From Hylemonella sp. UBA2468 (GTDB lineage Bacteria; Pseudomonadota; Gammaproteobacteria; Burkholderiales; Burkholderiaceae_C), in contig DDPM01000004.1 in NCBI GenBank assembly GCA_002342165.1, positions 31,756 through 60,314 on the forward strand: DNA of 28,559 nucleotides. Reading direction: 5' to 3'. The notes under the pieces are model-generated. The model saw only the letters and a list, made by a program, of their open reading frames with translations. It had not been told where the DNA came from and ran no database searches. Both the position numbers and the translations under genes were made by a program. Below, piece by piece: positions 1-8,015 of this stretch. Every line of letters starts with the position of its first letter. Position 1 is the first letter of the stretch.

Positions 1-1264
1 TCGGGCTCGCTTCAATCTTGTCCAGCTCGGTGCCCAGCGGCAGGATGTGAAACAAGGCATCAAACAGGGCGTTGCAGACCTCTTGCACCAAATACGTAGC
101 CCCGCTGTATCCCATAAACGGGGTGCCGGTATGGCGACGTATCACGGCTCCTGGAAACGAGGCCGGAATAAATGCAGACCGCATAGGACCCGCACTAGAC
201 ATTTCGCTCAGATACATGCGCTCGTTAAAGCTCCCAAACATGATGAGTGGCGTCTTGGTGTGACAGAGTTCTCTGACTTGTTCGTTATGGGTTTTGACCC
301 CGGCTGATCGACCGACTGCAAAGCGGCAAGGCAAGCCCATTTCCACCTCTAGGAAATGGCGTATGCCACGGCTGTAGGTTTCGGTGGCCACCACCGCGAA
401 GCTGGCAGTAGTGAAAAAGTCCTGGGTGACAGAGCGCCACAAGTCCCACAAGGGCTTGAGCGTGGTGTGACGTTCGCGCTCAATAAAGGGTTCAGGGTCC
501 AGGCCCAACAACTCGCCCAACTTGCGTAAAAACAAGGTGGTGCTGTGCAAGCCTATGGGGGCTTGCAAATACGGACGCTCTAGCGCCTCACACAGCATGC
601 GGCCAAATTCCCGGTACATGCATATGTTGACATCTGCTTCCACCAAGCGTGACACATCGGCCACATGGCTGCCCAAAGGAAACACCATATTGACTTCTGC
701 GCCAATGCCTTGAACCAAGCGGCGAATTTCAGCCAAGTCACTGGGCGAATTGAAGGTGCCGTAGCAAGGTCCAATGATGTTGACGCGTGGCTTTTCGCCG
801 GAAGCGCGCTCGCTGGCAGGCTTGCGAACAGGCACTTTACGCAAACCGTATTCGCTCCAAAGCCAAAACATGGCGCGGTTGGCACACTGCCATTGGTCTT
901 CGTCAATCGTGCGTGGTAAAAAGCGCTGAATGTTGGTGCCCTCAGGCGTGACGCCACCGCCAATCATTTCAGCAATAGAGCCCGTGACCACCACCGCAGG
1001 CAGGTCTGGGTCTAACGTGGCGTGAGCGCGCTTCATGGCGCCTTCAGTTCCTTCACGGCCAAGCTGCTCTTCGGCCAAGCCCGTGACCACAATGGGAAGC
1101 TCATGCGGTGGCAAGCCATCGGTGTAATGCAAGACCGAGGTCACAGGCAGGTTTTCGCATCCCACAGGGCCGTCAATGACCACCTGCATGCCTTTGATGG
1201 CAGTGAACACATACACGGCACCCCAGTAACCGCCCGCGCGATCGTGGTCGAGTAGGAAGTTCAT
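1..1264 (-). CDS. bchZ: Chlorophyllide a oxidoreductase subunit BchZ (3' end beyond the window)
   Basis: BchZ pairs with BchY as the catalytic component of chlorophyllide a oxidoreductase, the nitrogenase-like enzyme that reduces ring B of chlorophyllide a during bacteriochlorophyll a synthesis. I translated the minus strand from ATG 1264-1262 and found an unbroken frame of 421 codons to the window edge. The protein begins [20 protein letters not shown]. An early cysteine (Cys36, in GPVGCENLP) fits the cluster ligand BchZ is known to supply. Later stretches such as [21 protein letters not shown] and [20 protein letters not shown] are typical of the family. Family members are about 480-490 residues, so roughly 70 C-terminal residues are missing. 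The start overlaps the bchY stop as ATGA, implying translational coupling. In related bacteria the puf genes follow bchZ, but that part is not visible here. Confidence 0.95.
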   Translation of the reverse strand, partial: MNFLLDHDRAGGYWGAVYVFTAIKGMQVVIDGPVGCENLPVTSVLHYTDGLPPHELPIVVTGLAEEQLGREGTEGAMKRAHATLDPDLPAVVVTGSIAEMIGGGVTPEGTNIQRFLPRTIDEDQWQCANRAMFWLWSEYGLRKVPVRKPASERASGEKPRVNIIGPCYGTFNSPSDLAEIRRLVQGIGAEVNMVFPLGSHVADVSRLVEADVNICMYREFGRMLCEALERPYLQAPIGLHSTTLFLRKLGELLGLDPEPFIERERHTTLKPLWDLWRSVTQDFFTTASFAVVATETYSRGIRHFLEVEMGLPCRFAVGRSAGVKTHNEQVRELCHTKTPLIMFGSFNERMYLSEMSSAGPMRSAFIPASFPGAVIRRHTGTPFMGYSGATYLVQEVCNALFDALFHILPLGTELDKIEASP

Positions 1265-2832
1265 CCGCCCATCTCCTCGGCCTTGCGCTTTTTCATGAGG
1301 CGCTCAAGCTGGCGACGGGTTTCGGCCTTGAACTCTGGCCGGTCTTGCGGAACCGACTCCCACACACCAGAGGCATAACCCTTGCCCACAGTACCAAAGA
1401 AGTCGCTCATGGCATCAAAACGGTGCTGATTGCCCAAGGCCGACTGAATGACCTGAACCAAAGAGCCAGCTCCGGCCACACCCATCAAGGGACGAGCCGA
1501 AATCAGGTTGGTGAAATAAAGCGACGGAATCGACAGCTGCTTGGCTTTTTGAACAATCGGAGTGGTGCCAATGGCCAATTGGGGCTTGTATTCGTGCACG
1601 GCCTGCATGTCTTGTTCCAGAGACGCACGGAACTGCACCTGAACCCCATGGGCGCGCAACCATTCAGCGTCCAACTGGTTCCAAGGGGTGGCTGGGCATG
1701 CAGAGCCCACGTATCGCAAATCGGCACCGCACTCCACCAGCAAGCGACCCACCAACAGCTCGGAACCTTCATAACCGCTGAGGGTGATGCGCCCTTTGAT
1801 GGGCTTGCTGGCCAACAAGCCTTCCATTTGGGATTTGGCAATATTGCGGGCATGGTCAATTTTGTCTTGGGCAATGCCACTGGCGCTACCGATGGCCTGC
1901 AACCATTCTTGAGTTCCGTCCATTCCCACGGGCGCAGAACCCACAATGGGTCGGCCTGCGGCTACAAACTCGCGAATGCTGGCGGTGTAGAAAGGATGAA
2001 TGGCCGCTACCGTGACACAGTCAAACGCTGCATAAAGTTCACGCCACTCACGGGTGGGTACTGCAGGCCCAACAGCTAGGCCCATGGGTGACAGTAAATT
2101 GGCGATGCCAATGGGGTCTGCCGGAAACATTTCACCGAGCAAAGCCACCGTAGGCAACTGGTTCACACCGTTGCGTGGCGCAGCCACAGGACCGCTTTGA
2201 ATTTCCTTGCGTGCATAACGCAGCATGGCACCGGACAACACGTCCTTGGCTTCTGCATGGGTGGGCACGCCAAATCCGGGGACATCAATACCGATGATGC
2301 GTACGCCATTGATTTCTTGGGGCAACAGTTGCAAGGGCACACCGCTGGCCGTGGGCACACACAGATTGATGATGACAATGGCGTCTAGTTTTTTGGGGTC
2401 AGCCTGGGCATGCACCGCCTCACGAATGTCCTCAAACAACTTTCCGGTAACCAAGGTTTCAGAGTTGAAAGGCACATAGCCCACGCTGCGGCGCGCACCA
2501 TAAAAATGCGAGGTGAACGTGAGGCCATACACACAACACGCTGAGCCAGACAAAATGGTTTGGGTGCGGCGCATACGCAAACCCACCCGCAAAGACCCGA
2601 AAGCCGGACACATACTTTGGGGTTGGTCATGCGGGCCAGCTGCCTCATTGCGTGGATAGTCTTGCGCGTACTGCTGCAAGATTTCTGATTTACCTGCGGT
2701 TTTGGCGGCCGCTACCATGGCTGATGCACCGGCATGGCAACCCATGCCGTCACCTTCTAGGGCAGTGGGTACTGCCAATGATGAGGCCACCGGTGCCTGA
2801 GTTTCAGAAACGATAGGAATTGTGCGTGCCAT
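1261..2832 (-). CDS. bchY: Chlorophyllide a oxidoreductase subunit BchY
   Basis: This is the second catalytic subunit of chlorophyllide a oxidoreductase (523 residues) and works with BchZ and the reductase BchX. The sequence shows the cysteines expected to hold the BchY-BchZ iron-sulfur cluster: Cys75 in [13 protein letters not shown], Cys99/100 in [12 protein letters not shown], and Cys158 in [12 protein letters not shown]. The open frame extends upstream to 2901, but I start at ATG 2832 ([12 protein letters not shown]). That start lies four bases after the bchX stop, has a GAGG element nine bases upstream, and gives a normal family length. The longer form would overlap bchX by 65 bases and add an unrelated N terminus. 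The stop overlaps the bchZ start (ATGA). The order bchC-X-Y-Z is standard for purple bacteria. Confidence 0.96.
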   Translation of the reverse strand: MARTIPIVSETQAPVASSLAVPTALEGDGMGCHAGASAMVAAAKTAGKSEILQQYAQDYPRNEAAGPHDQPQSMCPAFGSLRVGLRMRRTQTILSGSACCVYGLTFTSHFYGARRSVGYVPFNSETLVTGKLFEDIREAVHAQADPKKLDAIVIINLCVPTASGVPLQLLPQEINGVRIIGIDVPGFGVPTHAEAKDVLSGAMLRYARKEIQSGPVAAPRNGVNQLPTVALLGEMFPADPIGIANLLSPMGLAVGPAVPTREWRELYAAFDCVTVAAIHPFYTASIREFVAAGRPIVGSAPVGMDGTQEWLQAIGSASGIAQDKIDHARNIAKSQMEGLLASKPIKGRITLSGYEGSELLVGRLLVECGADLRYVGSACPATPWNQLDAEWLRAHGVQVQFRASLEQDMQAVHEYKPQLAIGTTPIVQKAKQLSIPSLYFTNLISARPLMGVAGAGSLVQVIQSALGNQHRFDAMSDFFGTVGKGYASGVWESVPQDRPEFKAETRRQLERLMKKRKAEEMGG

Positions 2833-2836
2833 GGCT

Positions 2837-3841
2837 TCAGGCCTCGTCGTACACCACTTCGAGGCTAGGCTTGACCATGTCGGTACGGCCCACCATATCA
2901 AACAGGGTGGCCGGCTCTAAGACCACGTTGCGTCCGGTTATGTCAGAACTGAACAAGCCCAGCAACTGGTCTTGGGTTTGAGGCTTAGGCCTGACGGGCG
3001 GCGCTTCGGCCACATTTTTGGCCAACTCCGCAAACAAGAGACCCCACTCGCCATCGGGCTTACCGATGATTTCGTAGCTGGCGCTCTTGCGGCGAATGTC
3101 TTCATGTGCAGGAATAGCCGCCAGCACCGGAATGCCTGTGTTGGCTGCAAAGGCTTGCGCCTCGCCGGTGCCGTCGTCTTTGTTGATGACCATGCCCGCC
3201 ACGCCCACGTTGCCACCCAGCTTGCGGAAGTACTCCACCGCCGAGCACACGTTGTTGGCAACATAAAGAGACTGCAGGTCATTACTACCCACCACAATGA
3301 CCTTTTGGCACATATCGCGCGCAATGGGCAGGCCAAAGCCGCCGCACACCACATCGCCCAAGAAGTCGAGAAGAACGTAGTCAAAGCCCCAATCGTGGAA
3401 ACCCAGTTTTTCCAGGGTTTCAAAACCGTGAATGATGCCGCGGCCGCCACAACCCCTACCCACTTCGGGCCCCCCCAGCTCCATGGCAAACACGCCATCG
3501 CGCTTGAAGCACACATCGCCAATGCTCACCGCTTGACCTGCCAACTTGAGGCGTGAAGACGTCTCGATGATGGTGGGGCAGGCTTTGCCGCCAAACAACA
3601 AGCTGGTGGTGTCGCTTTTGGGGTCGCAACCGATGAGCAGTACTTTTTTACCCTGTTGCGCCATCATGTAGCTCAGATTGGCTAGGGTGAAACTTTTGCC
3701 AATGCCCCCCTTGCCATAGATGGCAATGATTTGGGTCTCTTTGGTGACCTCGCCCGTTGCCACGGCTTCGGGCTCCATGGCAGCTTCTTTGCGAAGCGTT
3801 TCCACAAATTTCAAGGGTTGCTCAGTAGTCAATGTGTTCAT
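2837..3841 (-). CDS. bchX: Chlorophyllide a reductase iron protein BchX
   Basis: BchX (334 residues) is the ATP-dependent NifH-like electron donor to BchYZ. It has a P-loop, IYGKGGIGKS (residues 41-50), then LLIGCDPKSDTTSLLFGGKACPT. The two conserved cysteines that bridge a 4Fe-4S cluster between the subunits of the homodimer are Cys131 (VGRGCGGRGIIHGFE) and Cys166 (DFLGDVVCGGFGLPI). I choose the start at ATG 3841 (MNTLTTEQPLKF) because it overlaps the bchC stop as ATGA and has a GGAG nine bases upstream. The upstream in-frame ATG at 3877 lies inside bchC and adds only 12 atypical residues. The downstream gap to bchY is four bases. Confidence 0.97.
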   Translation of the reverse strand: MNTLTTEQPLKFVETLRKEAAMEPEAVATGEVTKETQIIAIYGKGGIGKSFTLANLSYMMAQQGKKVLLIGCDPKSDTTSLLFGGKACPTIIETSSRLKLAGQAVSIGDVCFKRDGVFAMELGGPEVGRGCGGRGIIHGFETLEKLGFHDWGFDYVLLDFLGDVVCGGFGLPIARDMCQKVIVVGSNDLQSLYVANNVCSAVEYFRKLGGNVGVAGMVINKDDGTGEAQAFAANTGIPVLAAIPAHEDIRRKSASYEIIGKPDGEWGLLFAELAKNVAEAPPVRPKPQTQDQLLGLFSSDITGRNVVLEPATLFDMVGRTDMVKPSLEVVYDEA

Positions 3842-4791
3842 GCGTTTGCACTCCAGTCCAAAATCATCTTCAGGCAATGGGCATCGTTGAATGCCACGTC
3901 ATACGCACCCTGCGCTTGACTGGGGCTTTTTGTATGAGTGATCAAGCCATCGAGTGAGAGTCGCCCGGTGTGCACCAACTCGGTCACGGCTAACAGGTCA
4001 GCACGCCTCCACTCAGCGGCAGTGCGAATTTGGGCTTCGCGCATGAAGGCCGGCGCATAGGCAAAGCTGAGGTCGTTGGTGTAGAAACCCGCCAACACCA
4101 CCTCTCCCCCGCGTTGCAGCCTCTGAATCAGTTGGTTCAATAAACTGGCATCGCCGCTGACGTCGTAAATGGCCCGATAGTCACGGCGGGAGTCTTCGTC
4201 AGGATGGATGACCTGATAACCCTCAGCGCCATGCATGCGTGCGCTTTGTGTTTCCCATACGGTGGGCGGCGGCTCTCCGCTGGCTACGGCCAGGCGGGCC
4301 AAAAGTCGCCCCATCACACCGTGCCCGACGATCAGATCAGGGGTGATGCCCGGCGAACCCACACCGCCTTTGGAAACGGCATGGTAGGCCGTGGCCGCCA
4401 ATGCCAAGAGCACAGCCTTTTCTTTAAGCGACTCTTCAACCTTGACCACTTTGTCTTGGGACACCACCAAATCAGAGGCGGCCCCCCCAAACAGGCTGCG
4501 CACCCCTTTGAAACAATTGGCGCCGGGCACAAAAACATAGTCGCCCACTTTGTATTTGCCGTGCGGCAAGGCGTAACTGACCCTACCCACGGTCTCGTAT
4601 CCGGGCACCAAGGGATAGCCCATACCGGGAAAAGCGGGCATGCTTCCATCCCAGAGCAGGCGCTCGGTCCCTGTGCTGATGCCGCTGTAAGCGACTTCGA
4701 CTTGAATTTGCCCGTCCTTCAAGAGAGGCAATTCCAGCGCCTGCATGGACAGCTGCTTGGGGTTGTTGAATACGACGGCTTGAGAATTCAT
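3838..4791 (-). CDS. bchC: 3-hydroxyethyl bacteriochlorophyllide a dehydrogenase BchC
   Basis: BchC (317 residues) oxidises the C3 hydroxyethyl group of the bacteriochlorophyllide intermediate to the acetyl group of bacteriochlorophyll a. It belongs to the medium-chain dehydrogenase/reductase superfamily. Visible signs are the GroES-like N-terminal half (SGISTGTERLLWDGSMPAFPGMGYP, in two parts, and VPGYETVGRV), a central nucleotide-binding motif VGHGVMGRLLARLA, and YDVSGD and GGEVVLAGFY further on. The gene sits between crtF and bchX, its usual position. The region upstream of its start carries three PpsR/CrtJ-type sites, so this is probably an internal, oxygen- and light-controlled promoter of the superoperon. 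The stop overlaps the bchX start. Confidence 0.95.
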   Translation of the reverse strand: MNSQAVVFNNPKQLSMQALELPLLKDGQIQVEVAYSGISTGTERLLWDGSMPAFPGMGYPLVPGYETVGRVSYALPHGKYKVGDYVFVPGANCFKGVRSLFGGAASDLVVSQDKVVKVEESLKEKAVLLALAATAYHAVSKGGVGSPGITPDLIVGHGVMGRLLARLAVASGEPPPTVWETQSARMHGAEGYQVIHPDEDSRRDYRAIYDVSGDASLLNQLIQRLQRGGEVVLAGFYTNDLSFAYAPAFMREAQIRTAAEWRRADLLAVTELVHTGRLSLDGLITHTKSPSQAQGAYDVAFNDAHCLKMILDWSANA

Positions 4792-4794
4792 CGG

Positions 4795-4864
4795 TGTATT
4801 TTTTAACTTACATTATTAAACGTCAACTTATATTTACATTGATACGTGTTTCCTAGGGTAAACA
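4795..4864 (-). promoter_or_regulatory. Triple tandem PpsR/CrtJ-type operator upstream of bchC
   Basis: Three elements matching TGT-N12-ACA lie at 4795-4812 (perfect), 4821-4838 (CGT instead of TGT, otherwise perfect) and 4847-4864 (perfect). Each is 18 bp and the gaps are exactly 8 bp, giving a 26-bp period. The last one overlaps the end of crtF (stop at 4853). TGT-N12-ACA is the known consensus of the redox-responsive repressor PpsR/CrtJ of purple bacteria, which binds pairs of palindromes 8 bp apart at the Rhodobacter bchC promoter. The reverse complement of 4821-4826 is TTGACG and could be a -35 element. I do not see a convincing -10 element. Confidence 0.8.
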
Positions 4865-6031
4865 CTTAGATTTCCGTCCTATCAGCACCCTCGCGTGGAT
4901 AGGCATGGGGTTGAACAGCAACTCCATATGTGTCAAACCACTCTGGGCCATCAGATTCATCAACTCACTCGGGGTGCGCAAGCGTCCAGACCCCATAGCC
5001 AACAGGTAGTAATGGAAGTACGCATCCGCCAAGGGGGGCTGGCCAGGCTCTTGAGCCATGGGCTCCGCGATCAAGACCGCACCACCTAAAGGCAAGGCCT
5101 CAAATGCCTTGCGCAAAATTTGCAGCACCACCGCGTCCGAATGGTCATGCGCGACCCGAATCAAAGTGATCAAGTCAGCCCCTTTGGGCAGGGGATCGCT
5201 CAAGAAACTGCCGGGATAAAAACTGGCTCGGCTCGATAAACCTTGCGCCTGAAGCCCTGCTTGAGCCAACTGAAGCACAGGCGCCAAATCAAACAGCTGA
5301 ATCTTGAGGTGCCGCTCTTGCTGGGCAAGTTGGCTGATAAAACGTCCCTTACCCGCACCCACATCCAGCACACATTGGTGGTCACTGAAGTTGTAGCTGC
5401 TCAAAATTTCACTGACTACAAAGTTTTGCGAGGCATCCATTAAGGCGGAATAGCGTGAAAATGCCTCTTGGCCCTGCGGCACTTGAGCCTGAGACTCTTT
5501 GCCGTGCGCATAGGGCCAGTAGTCCGCCATGTCGCCCCGCCAAGCGTCCCGCAAAAAGGCTACCGGATCTTGTAAATCCAAATACAACAGGTGGTTGTGT
5601 TCAACCATGGCTCGCACACCCTCGTGCGTCGCCACCGGCACACCCAATGGGCCGAGCCCCACGCGCCCTTGACTGCGGTGCTCCAATAGCCCCAAGGCAA
5701 TGGCAGAGAGCACCAACCGCTGCAGGCTGGCAGCAGGAATCTCCACTTGATGAGCCAAGTCTTTGACGGTCATGGGCGTCACGCGCAGCAACGCAAACAC
5801 ATTGAGTCGCACACAGCTGATCAGCACTTGGGTGTGCACAAAGCCACCCATGAGGTCGTAGAGTTGCTGGGTCCGCCTGCGGGCGACCCAGCGTGTGAGC
5901 GGGTTGCTGATGGCCCAGCGGTACACCGCAGGGTCGGACATCCAGCGCTCTAGGGTGGCGTGGATTTTTTCAAGCCACCCCCAGGAACCGCCGTGCTTTG
6001 CTACGGCAGGAGTGAAGTCAAGTTGCTGCAC
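4853..6031 (-). CDS. crtF: Demethylspheroidene O-methyltransferase CrtF
   Basis: CrtF (392 residues) transfers a methyl group from S-adenosylmethionine to the 1-hydroxyl of acyclic carotenoids, giving spheroidene/spirilloxanthin-type methoxy carotenoids. The N-terminal 120 residues form the winged-helix dimerisation domain typical of class I O-methyltransferases (LMGGFVHTQVL, then LAHQVEIPAASLQRLVLSAI). The SAM motif I is VLDVGAGKGRFI (residues 221-232), and LIRVAHDHSD follows near residues 291-299. The start at 6031 overlaps the last 14 bases of crtE, so the two are probably translated together. The stop lies inside the third PpsR-type site upstream of bchC. Length and position between crtE and bchC match the family. 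Confidence 0.93.
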   Translation of the reverse strand: MQQLDFTPAVAKHGGSWGWLEKIHATLERWMSDPAVYRWAISNPLTRWVARRRTQQLYDLMGGFVHTQVLISCVRLNVFALLRVTPMTVKDLAHQVEIPAASLQRLVLSAIALGLLEHRSQGRVGLGPLGVPVATHEGVRAMVEHNHLLYLDLQDPVAFLRDAWRGDMADYWPYAHGKESQAQVPQGQEAFSRYSALMDASQNFVVSEILSSYNFSDHQCVLDVGAGKGRFISQLAQQERHLKIQLFDLAPVLQLAQAGLQAQGLSSRASFYPGSFLSDPLPKGADLITLIRVAHDHSDAVVLQILRKAFEALPLGGAVLIAEPMAQEPGQPPLADAYFHYYLLAMGSGRLRTPSELMNLMAQSGLTHMELLFNPMPIHARVLIGRKSKCLP

Positions 6032-6947
6032 GGGTCCCCTCTGCCTGAATCAGCCGTATTGAAGGTTGCACAGCAGTTTTGCCAGAGGCCTCGATGGCCG
6101 CACGGGGTACCAAGCGCTCGGCCTCGAGACGGACCAATTGCTTGAGCATGTCTTTGCACGAGCAAGGAGGCACACTGTCCACCGCCTGCTCAATGAGCTT
6201 ATTGAAATGCGAAAGCGCCCCTTCTAAACCCAGCTGATGAGCCACGCTAGGCCTATCGTGCAATTGGTCTTGACCAGCGGGCTTGCCCAATTCGGCCGCC
6301 TGCATCACCACATCGCGAATGTCATCGGCCACTTGGTAGGCCTCGCCCAGATTGGAGCCCAAGCCAATCCAAGGTCGGGCGTCGCTGGCTGAGGCCAAGG
6401 CCCCAGCGCAGGTGGCAGCCACAAACAGCGCCCCAGTTTTGGCTCTTTGGTATTGGCTTAAATCGGCCGTTGGCTCACACTCCCAAGCCTGACCCGCTAC
6501 AATACCATACGGTAAGCCTACACCGGCGCAAAGGTTTTGCATCAACCCCACCAAGCGCATAGGGTGCTCAGCGCAGGCATTAGCCAACACTTGATAGGCC
6601 ATGACAATCAAGGCATCACCGGCCAATAAAGCAAGCGGCTCTCCATACAGCTTGTGCACCGTGGGGCGGCCGCGGCGAATGTCGGCATCATCAAAAGCGG
6701 GCATGTCGTCGTGAACCAAAGACGCGCAGTGCATCAACTCCAGCGATACCGCCGCCGCATCCGATAAATTGGGTTGATCGTCGCCACAGGCCATGGCCAC
6801 ACTCAAACAGAGCTGCGGTCGAATGCGTGCCCCGCCTGAAAACACAGCGTGCCGCATGGCCTGCACCAATCGGGGCGGCGCACCTAGACCCACGGCTTGA
6901 TCAAAATGAACCCGCAAGGCTTTTTCAGCCCGATCCAGAAGACTCAT
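6018..6947 (-). CDS. crtE: Geranylgeranyl diphosphate synthase CrtE
   Basis: CrtE (309 residues) extends isopentenyl/dimethylallyl diphosphate to geranylgeranyl diphosphate, the precursor of carotenoids and of the phytyl tail of bacteriochlorophyll. The first aspartate-rich motif is LVHDDMPAFDDADIRRG (Asp80, 81 and on), the second is YQVADDIRD (Asp208, 209, 212), and the substrate-binding GGARIRPQL and MHCASLVHDD contexts are present. I start at ATG 6947 (MSLLDRAEKAL) because a GGAG lies seven bases upstream. The in-frame ATG at 6968 has no ribosome-binding site and adds only MPRWSTL. This is the first gene of the minus-strand superoperon. Its upstream region has a PpsR-type array shared with a divergent small gene. 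Confidence 0.95.
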   Translation of the reverse strand: MSLLDRAEKALRVHFDQAVGLGAPPRLVQAMRHAVFSGGARIRPQLCLSVAMACGDDQPNLSDAAAVSLELMHCASLVHDDMPAFDDADIRRGRPTVHKLYGEPLALLAGDALIVMAYQVLANACAEHPMRLVGLMQNLCAGVGLPYGIVAGQAWECEPTADLSQYQRAKTGALFVAATCAGALASASDARPWIGLGSNLGEAYQVADDIRDVVMQAAELGKPAGQDQLHDRPSVAHQLGLEGALSHFNKLIEQAVDSVPPCSCKDMLKQLVRLEAERLVPRAAIEASGKTAVQPSIRLIQAEGTRAAT

Positions 6948-7000
6948 TAAAGTGCTCCATCTAGGCATCCGCTAAAGTCTTGATAAGACTCAAACCGCAA

Positions 7001-7070
7001 TGTCAACATTTATTTACACATTTTGATGTAAATGTAATTAGATTTGCAGCTTTGTCAACCTAGGATTACC
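7001..7070 (-). promoter_or_regulatory. PpsR/CrtJ-type operator array in the crtE upstream region
   Basis: A perfect TGT-N12-ACA site (TGTCAACATTTATTTACA) lies at 7001-7018. It is identical in 15 of 18 positions to the middle site upstream of bchC. Two weaker elements follow in the same 26-bp register: 7027-7044 (TGT kept, right half ATT) and 7053-7070 (TGT kept, right half ACC). On the minus strand the first and third contain TTGACA, a consensus -35 hexamer. The one at 7058-7053 is followed after 16 bases by TACATT, a fair -10, so a bound repressor would cover the promoter. A second inverted repeat, TTTACA-N8-TGTAAA (7013-7032), links sites one and two. The region also separates crtE from the divergent small gene at 7085. 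Confidence 0.68.
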
Positions 7071-7084
7071 TGAGGAGGCGATTG

Positions 7085-7195
7085 ATGGGAATTTGGATCG
7101 AGCTCGGGCTGTTTGTTTTGGTTTTGGCTTTTGGACTTTGGCAGATAAGAGATGTGAAAAAAGAACGCGCCAGGCATCAAAAGAAGTCTGATTGA
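7085..7195 (+). CDS. Small single-pass membrane protein, 36 residues
   Basis: An ATG at 7085 is preceded by GAGGAGG about six bases upstream, one of the best ribosome-binding sites in the window. It opens a 36-codon frame ending in TGA at 7193-7195. The protein starts MGIWIELGLFVLVLAFGLW, a clear hydrophobic helix of about 18 residues. A short, strongly charged tail follows (QIRDVKKERARHQKKSD). Positive residues after the helix suggest N-out/C-in topology. I do not recognise the family. The gene is divergent from crtE across the PpsR-type array, so it may be co-regulated with pigment genes and could help assemble or stabilise a membrane complex. That role is inference from position only. Confidence 0.62.
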   Translation: MGIWIELGLFVLVLAFGLWQIRDVKKERARHQKKSD

Positions 7196-7622
7196 ACGGC
7201 TGGTGGTCCAAATGGAACCGGAAGATGAGGTCGATCAGAGCATCAGCTGGTGAGCAATGGCGGCAGCGGTTTTGCCAACGCTGCGGGGTAGGGCTGTGCC
7301 TGGCAATGCTGATAAGGGAGGTTGTCGGACAGTCTCGGGCTCCGGGCCCTCAGCGACGACTCGAAGCGACCTGGTTCAGTGGCGTGGTGACCCCCAGGGT
7401 GGTGCTACATTTAATCTCGTGTGGTTGAATTTCCTATCCGCTTCGCCCCTGACCAGCCCGGCCTGATGATGCGCCGCATCCTCCATGACCTCGACGCAGC
7501 AGAAGCGGGCGGACCCTCACAACGACCCAAGAAGATAGGGTCGAGAACTGATAAATCTCATTAGTTAGGATGTTTGCTTTAGAAACGTACAAAAGTGTTG
7601 CCGGGTCTTCTCCTCGGGTAAG
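7196..7622. other. Intergenic stretch without a supported gene
   Basis: This 427-bp region lies between the small membrane-protein gene and the convergent repeat-protein gene. Short frames exist in several phases, among them one from an alternative TTG at 7192 to 7428 and a GTG frame at 7421-7564 encoding 47 residues (MVEFPIRFAPDQPGLMMRRI at its start if GTG is read as Met). None has a good ribosome-binding site or a family I recognise. The protein-like composition across changing frames suggests decayed coding sequence. I see no tRNA, no terminator with a U-run and no mobile-element ends. Confidence 0.4.
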
Positions 7623-8015
7623 TTACATAAAGAAATAAAAAAACACAATCATCTGCATCCGCCTCAAACCATCCGCTCTGGCTATTTGACGACCCGAGGC
7701 GTCATAAAGTCTTTCGCCATCGATGCGGCCCATGGGGGAACCGGAGGCGCTGTAAAGACGTTCACCCTCAATGCGGCCGATGGGTCGGCCTGAGGCATCG
7801 TAGACACGATCCCCATCAATTCGTCCCAGTGGTCTACCCGATCCGTCATAGACGGTGTAGCCCTCCACGCGCCCGATGGGACGGCCAGAGCTGTCGTAAT
7901 AACGCTCACCCTCCACACGGCCGATGGGTCTACCGCTGGAGTCGTACATGCGCTGAGCCCATCCTTGGGCTGTGCTCAAAGCCAGCAATATCACCAACGC
8001 CAATAGTCTCAACAT
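7623..8015 (-). CDS. Secreted six-repeat beta-flower-like protein
   Basis: The 130-residue product starts with a signal peptide (MLRLLALVILLALSTAQGWA) ending at an AQ-type cleavage site. Six tandem units of 16 residues follow, with consensus YDxSGRPIGRIEGERx, so the DNA has a 48-bp period. The chain ends in a short aromatic tail, IVFFYFFM. This pattern resembles what has been called the 5-fold beta-flower family, small exported proteins of unknown function. The naming is from memory and uncertain. I start at 8015 rather than at 8042 because GGAG lies six bases upstream and the signal peptide then begins at residue 1. Repeats 1 and 2 are almost identical while repeats 5 and 6 diverge, suggesting recent duplication at the N-terminal end. 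The gene follows a decayed regulator and shows no functional link to its neighbours. Confidence 0.75.
   Translation of the reverse strand: MLRLLALVILLALSTAQGWAQRMYDSSGRPIGRVEGERYYDSSGRPIGRVEGYTVYDGSGRPLGRIDGDRVYDASGRPIGRIEGERLYSASGSPMGRIDGERLYDASGRQIARADGLRRMQMIVFFYFFM

Noticed and set aside
580..963. 127-residue minus-strand frame within bchZ
   Set aside because: It is an alternative frame of bchZ; the bchZ frame itself is open from 1264 to the window edge with conserved motifs.
2837..2901. N-terminal extension of BchY starting at 2901
   Set aside because: It lies inside bchX and has no homology or ribosome-binding site; ATG 2832 right after the bchX stop fits better.
7192..7428. 78-residue plus-strand ORF from an alternative start
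   Set aside because: Its start is a TTG overlapping the stop of the small membrane-protein gene, there is no ribosome-binding site, and the composition (many Arg, Cys, Trp) is non-coding-like.
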